Of a DNA stretch of 64,000 bases, positions 60,791 through 64,000 are shown piece by piece. Source of the stretch: Oscillospiraceae bacterium (GTDB lineage Bacteria; Bacillota; Clostridia; Oscillospirales; CAG-272); contig SVSB01000001.1 in assembly GCA_015064505.1 (NCBI GenBank), forward strand, positions 1-64,000, in the 5' to 3' direction. A program made the position numbers and the translations under genes. Under the pieces are notes generated by a model that saw only the letters and a list, made by a program, of their open reading frames with translations, was not told the origin of the DNA and ran no database searches. Every line of letters begins with the position of its first letter. Positions within the stretch are counted from its first letter, which is position 1.

Positions 60791-61216
60791 ATGAGTGTTT
60801 TCGATACCAAAAAATTCCGCGTGACGGTGCCTGAGGGCTGGATGGCGTTCTGCGGCACCGACAGCGGCGGAAAAACCACACCTAAGAAGGTACATATTTA
60901 TAAAGGGATATCCCTTCAAACGGATATTTTTACCCACGCGGGCATTACGGTCTGCTACTTCGGTAAGGAGGACCCTTACCTTTCACCGAAGAGCTTTTAC
61001 GAAAACGTTACGGATATGGAGCCGCTCTCCCTCGGACCGTATATCTGGAACGGATATACCTGCACGAGTATCGGATATCCGTATACGATGTTAGACGCAA
61101 AAAAGGACGGATGCGTCCTTCAGGTAATGATCCTCATGAAAAACGGAGATCATGAAATCTCACTTAACGATGCGGACGTGAGACTCATAATCGGGAGTCT
61201 TGCGCTGTCTGAATAA
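60791..61216 (+). CDS. Unrecognised small protein
   Basis: 141 residues, soluble. MSVFDTKKFRVTVPEGW opens a strand-rich fold (FCGTDSGG, VHIYKGI, HAGITVCYFG, GYTCTSIGYPY), close to the pattern of PsbP- or DUF1795-like small domains that begin with a 'F-V-P-x-W' strand; no functional residues known. Lies just before the large Cys-rich gene. Confidence 0.65.
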   Translation: MSVFDTKKFRVTVPEGWMAFCGTDSGGKTTPKKVHIYKGISLQTDIFTHAGITVCYFGKEDPYLSPKSFYENVTDMEPLSLGPYIWNGYTCTSIGYPYTMLDAKKDGCVLQVMILMKNGDHEISLNDADVRLIIGSLALSE

Positions 61217-61265
61217 CGTCTTTTAAAACACACGGACGAGGAGTGAGGGTTTTTGCGGTTTTGCG

Positions 61266-61309
61266 GTAACACAGATCTCCCTGCGGCGGAAAAGCCCAAC
61301 GGGAGTTAC
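61266..61309 (+). promoter_or_regulatory. Stem-loop just upstream of the Cys-rich gene
   Basis: GTAA pairs with TTAC and CTCCC with GGGAG, with a 6-base bulge and an inner GGC-GGAAAA-GCC hairpin. Its 3' arm lies next to the ribosome-binding site GGAAGGAG. A translational control element or small ligand-binding RNA is possible. Confidence 0.4.
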
Positions 61310-61323
61310 GGAAGGAGAACAAA

Positions 61324-64000
61324 ATGAATCAGAAAATGAGAAGAATATGGAGTATACTGCTCTGCTTTTTGCTGTTGATCGGAATATTTCCGAGATATAC
61401 ACAGCATAACGAATTTCACAGTCTTGCCGAGCTGGAATTATCTTTCGACGGTCACGACGGTCACGGTCACGAAGATCACGGTCACGACGGTCACGGTCAC
61501 GAGGATCACGATCACGAAGGTCACGGTCACGGTGATCAAGACGACCACGACCGTGAGGAGCTTGATTCCCGCGCTGCGTTCGATCTGTTATCGGTTTTCG
61601 AGGATATTCTTGAGTTTTCGCTGTCACTTTTTGCAACGCCCGTATACGCCGCCTACGAGGACGGCGTGGAGTGCGAATACTGCGGCGGCTGGCGTTACGA
61701 CGATTGGAAATGTGACAACGGCGACCACTGCGGCGAGGGTGCCGACGGCGACTGCTACGAGGAGCATCACTGCGGATACTGCGGTGCCTGCGAGGATGAT
61801 AACGAGCTGTGCGACGATTGCGGCAACTGTCTTGACGAATGCTGCGAGTGCGACGAAAAGTGCCGCGGATGCTATTCAACGAGCGGCGACGTGTGCGACG
61901 TATGTGGAGAAAAATGCACGGAATGTGTGGATTTCATCTGCGATGACTGCGGCATCTGTGCCGATTGTGCGGGCAACGACCTGTACTGCTCCGAATGTAT
62001 GCTGTGTATCGGCTGTGCCGATTGGATATGCTACTGCGGCGGTGGCTGCTCGGAATGCACAACGGGCTGCGAGCAATGCTATGAAAAGTGCATGGTCTGT
62101 GCAGAAGACGAGATCTGTGGCGACTGCGGAACCTGCTTTGACTGTCTCGGCGGTGACGGTAACTACTGCTCTGAATGTCTGCTGTGTAAATTCTGTGTTG
62201 AATACATATGTGAATGCGGCAGAGGCTGTTCCGAATGTGTACTGATCTGTGAGCAATGCCAGGAAAAGTGCGAGCAATGCGCCGACGGCGGAATTTGCCA
62301 GGACTGCGGTGTTTGTTTTGACTGCGTGGGCGGTGACGGCAACTTCTGTCAGAACTGTGAGCTTTGCAAATTCTGCGTTGAATACATCTGCACCGGCTGC
62401 GGTGAGGGTTGCTCGGAATGTGCCATAATCTGTTCGGAATGCGGCGAGAAGTGCGAAAGCTGTGCGGACGACGAGCTGTGCGGCGAGTGCGGGGTATGCT
62501 TTGCTTGCCGCGGAGGAGAGGGTAATTACTGTTCTGACTGCGGTTTATGCAAAATGTGCGTGGATTACGTCTGCGCCTGCGGAAACGGATGCTCGGAGTG
62601 CTCCTACGTATGCCCCGAATGCGGCGAAAAATGTTCAGCCTGCGCCGAGGAAGAGATCTGCATAGAATGCGGTACCTGCTTTGACTGCGTGGGCGGTGAG
62701 GGCAACTTCTGTTCCTCATGCGGCTACTGTAAAAACTGCGTCGACTACATCTGCTACTGCGGCGAAGGATGCTCGGAATGCGCTATTATCTGCGTGGCGT
62801 GTAACGAAAAATGTGAAAAATGCGCCGATGACGAGCTGTGCGCCGATTGCGAGCGCTGTTTTGATTGCGCAGGCGGCGACTTCTGTGCCGAATGCGGCTT
62901 ATGCGGTGAATGCGTTGAGGTTCTGTGCGCCTGCGGCAACGGATGTAATAATTGTGCAGAAGTGATCTGCGAGAGCTGCGGTGAAAAATGCTCAAACTGT
63001 GCCGAGGATGAGCTGTGCACGGAATGCGGCACCTGCCGCGATTGCGTGGGCGGCGACGGCAACTTCTGCGACACCTGCTCAATTTGTAAAAACTGCGTGG
63101 ATTATATCTGCGTGGGATGCAGCGAGGGCTGCTCCAATTGCGCGGAGATCTGTCCCGAGTGCGGCGAAAAATGCGAAAACTGCGCAGCGGATGAGCTTTG
63201 TGCAGACTGCGGCGTCTGCCGCGACTGCGTGGGCGGCGACGGCAACTTCTGCGACACCTGCTCTCTCTGCAAAAACTGCGTGGACTACGTCTGCTCCGAG
63301 TGCGGTCAGGGCTGCTCCAATTGCGCGGAGGTCTGTCCCGAGTGCGGTGAAAAATGTAATCAATGCGCAAACGACGAGATGTGCTCGGATTGCGGAATCT
63401 GCGTGGATTGTGTCGGTGCGGAGAATTTTTGCGTGATGTGCTCACTCTGCCATGAATGCGTGGAGGCGGTGTGCGCCTGCGGAGAGGGCTGCTCCAACTG
63501 TGCCACCGTATGCTCGGATTGTAACGAAAAATGCTCTAACTGCTCCGACGGTGAGGTGTGCACGGAATGCGGCAAGTGCGTTGACTGTGCGGGTGCGGAC
63601 AGCTTCTGCATAAACTGCGGACTCTGCTCGGACTGCGGCGTTATCTGCCCTTGCGGCGAGGGATGCGAAAACTGTGCGGATCTCTGCCCTGACTGCGGCG
63701 AAAAATGCTCCAACTGCACGGACGAATTCTGTGTGTCCTGCGATATTTGCCGTGAATGTGCGGAGGATATCTTCTGCGAGGATTGTTATCAGTGCGGCGA
63801 ATGCACGGAAATATGCGATGACTGCGGCACCGTCTGTGCCGACTGTGCCGAGAGCGTGTGCGAGGAGTGCGGCAAATGCTCCGGATGTATTGATGAATTC
63901 TGTCCCGACTGCGGCGTCTGCATTGACTGTGCCGACAGCATGTGCCGCGACTGCTATTACTGCGGCGACTGTACCGATAACATCTGCGTTGACTGCGGTG
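61324..64000 (+). CDS. Giant secreted protein of His-rich segment and about fifty CxxCxxCxxC modules, truncated by window end
   Basis: The frame opened by ATG 61324 (after GGAAGGAG) stays open to the end of the window: 892 codons, no stop. Residues 1-24 form a signal peptide (MNQKMRRIWSILLCFLLLIG). Residues 42-76 hold twelve histidines mixed with Gly and Asp (DGHDGHGHEDHGH, EGHGHG). A second hydrophobic stretch (LEFSLSLFATPVYA, about 96-109) leads into the Cys region from about 117. Its basic module is hydrophobic-C-x2-C-x2/3-C-x2-C, about 14-18 residues; four modules make a 58-61-residue unit, for example LCADCGVCRDC, FCDTCSLCKNC, VCSECGQGCSNC, VCPECGEKCNQC. Each unit has about sixteen Cys, roughly one in four residues. 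CPECGEKC-type knuckles suggest zinc ribbons; iron-sulfur or disulfide use is not excluded. Confidence 0.9.
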   Translation, partial: MNQKMRRIWSILLCFLLLIGIFPRYTQHNEFHSLAELELSFDGHDGHGHEDHGHDGHGHEDHDHEGHGHGDQDDHDREELDSRAAFDLLSVFEDILEFSLSLFATPVYAAYEDGVECEYCGGWRYDDWKCDNGDHCGEGADGDCYEEHHCGYCGACEDDNELCDDCGNCLDECCECDEKCRGCYSTSGDVCDVCGEKCTECVDFICDDCGICADCAGNDLYCSECMLCIGCADWICYCGGGCSECTTGCEQCYEKCMVCAEDEICGDCGTCFDCLGGDGNYCSECLLCKFCVEYICECGRGCSECVLICEQCQEKCEQCADGGICQDCGVCFDCVGGDGNFCQNCELCKFCVEYICTGCGEGCSECAIICSECGEKCESCADDELCGECGVCFACRGGEGNYCSDCGLCKMCVDYVCACGNGCSECSYVCPECGEKCSACAEEEICIECGTCFDCVGGEGNFCSSCGYCKNCVDYICYCGEGCSECAIICVACNEKCEKCADDELCADCERCFDCAGGDFCAECGLCGECVEVLCACGNGCNNCAEVICESCGEKCSNCAEDELCTECGTCRDCVGGDGNFCDTCSICKNCVDYICVGCSEGCSNCAEICPECGEKCENCAADELCADCGVCRDCVGGDGNFCDTCSLCKNCVDYVCSECGQGCSNCAEVCPECGEKCNQCANDEMCSDCGICVDCVGAENFCVMCSLCHECVEAVCACGEGCSNCATVCSDCNEKCSNCSDGEVCTECGKCVDCAGADSFCINCGLCSDCGVICPCGEGCENCADLCPDCGEKCSNCTDEFCVSCDICRECAEDIFCEDCYQCGECTEICDDCGTVCADCAESVCEECGKCSGCIDEFCPDCGVCIDCADSMCRDCYYCGDCTDNICVDCG
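62098..63714 (+). repeat. Nine in-frame tandem units of 174-183 bp inside the Cys-rich gene
   Basis: Unit starts (first Cys of the CADDELC-like phrase) at 62098, 62278, 62461, 62641, 62821, 62998, 63181, 63364 and 63541, with the next at 63715. Lengths are 58-61 codons and always multiples of three. Units around 63045 and 63228 share a 38-base identical block, a sign of recent duplication or gene conversion. Confidence 0.88.

Noticed and set aside
61424-62245. Open frames on both strands in other phases across the Cys-rich array (also 61934-62719, 62786-63445 and others)
   Set aside because: They are caused by the periodic TGC/TGT codons of the true frame from 61324; products are Ser/Arg/Thr or Ala/Cys stretches that change with each unit boundary, and none has a ribosome-binding site.
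62098-63714. Tandem repeat as non-coding satellite or CRISPR
   Set aside because: All unit lengths are multiples of three and keep one reading frame with conserved cysteines, so selection is on protein.

Overview
The window reads as a chromosomal segment of an anaerobic, Gram-positive, spore-forming-lineage Clostridia bacterium, probably an uncultured gut Firmicute. The clues are the infC-rpmI-rplT operon with a Firmicutes-style leader, HPr kinase (hprK), the order lon-yihA-M50 protease-scpA-scpB-DUF2953-ytfJ-D,D-carboxypeptidase, SpoVB, a PrsA-like foldase, ferredoxin-type indolepyruvate oxidoreductase, FeoAB with a FeoB-associated Cys-rich peptide, many lipoproteins and many near-consensus sigma-A promoters. 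I see no rRNA or tRNA gene, no integrase or transposase and no CRISPR array.

Layout. 1-1110 (minus): rplT (cut by the window edge), rpmI and infC behind a perfect promoter and an attenuator leader; infC appears to start on AUC. 1190-1330 may hold a small RNA gene. 1410-10210 (plus): housekeeping run lon to rluB. 10204-16800: secreted barnase-like RNase, spoVB/topB, asnA, a small HTH protein and hprK. 16900-22790: foldase lipoprotein, a membrane protein and a heterodimeric ABC exporter. 22798-27060: an easily missed 34-residue Cys-rich peptide, the feo operon with two copies of a palindromic operator, and a small AT-rich module (ribbon-helix-helix regulator divergent from a SLOG-fold protein) bounded by two copies of the same terminator hairpin. 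27065-35110 (minus): a 1255-residue lipoprotein, then ACT protein, PaaK and IorAB, a 2-oxoacid/acyl-CoA fermentation module. 35139-39695 (minus): four genes joined by ATGA overlaps, a second heterodimeric ABC exporter followed by AzlCD. 39810-51580: lipid kinase, PAP2, MutS-like, AlaX editing, Tex, C_GCAxxG protein, ROK glucokinase, then NifS-NifU-MnmA (Fe-S and tRNA thiolation). 47335-47693 is a non-coding cluster of palindromes ending in two 60-bp direct repeats.

51700-64000 is the accessory part. A solute-binding lipoprotein and a membrane-bound LuxR regulator form one minus-strand operon with no permease, which suggests a sensor pair. Divergent from it is a nine-gene plus-strand cluster: two zinc-ribbon proteins, a wall or membrane surface protein with Cys motifs, five unrecognised small proteins (one a lipoprotein), and finally an open-ended secreted protein (61324 to beyond 64000). 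The last has a His/Asp/Gly-rich segment followed by about ten 58-61-residue units, each with about sixteen cysteines in CxxC spacing. This predicted sensor plus Cys-rich surface cluster is the best candidate for an undescribed system. Functional statements rest on sequence reading and family knowledge only; no database search was run.
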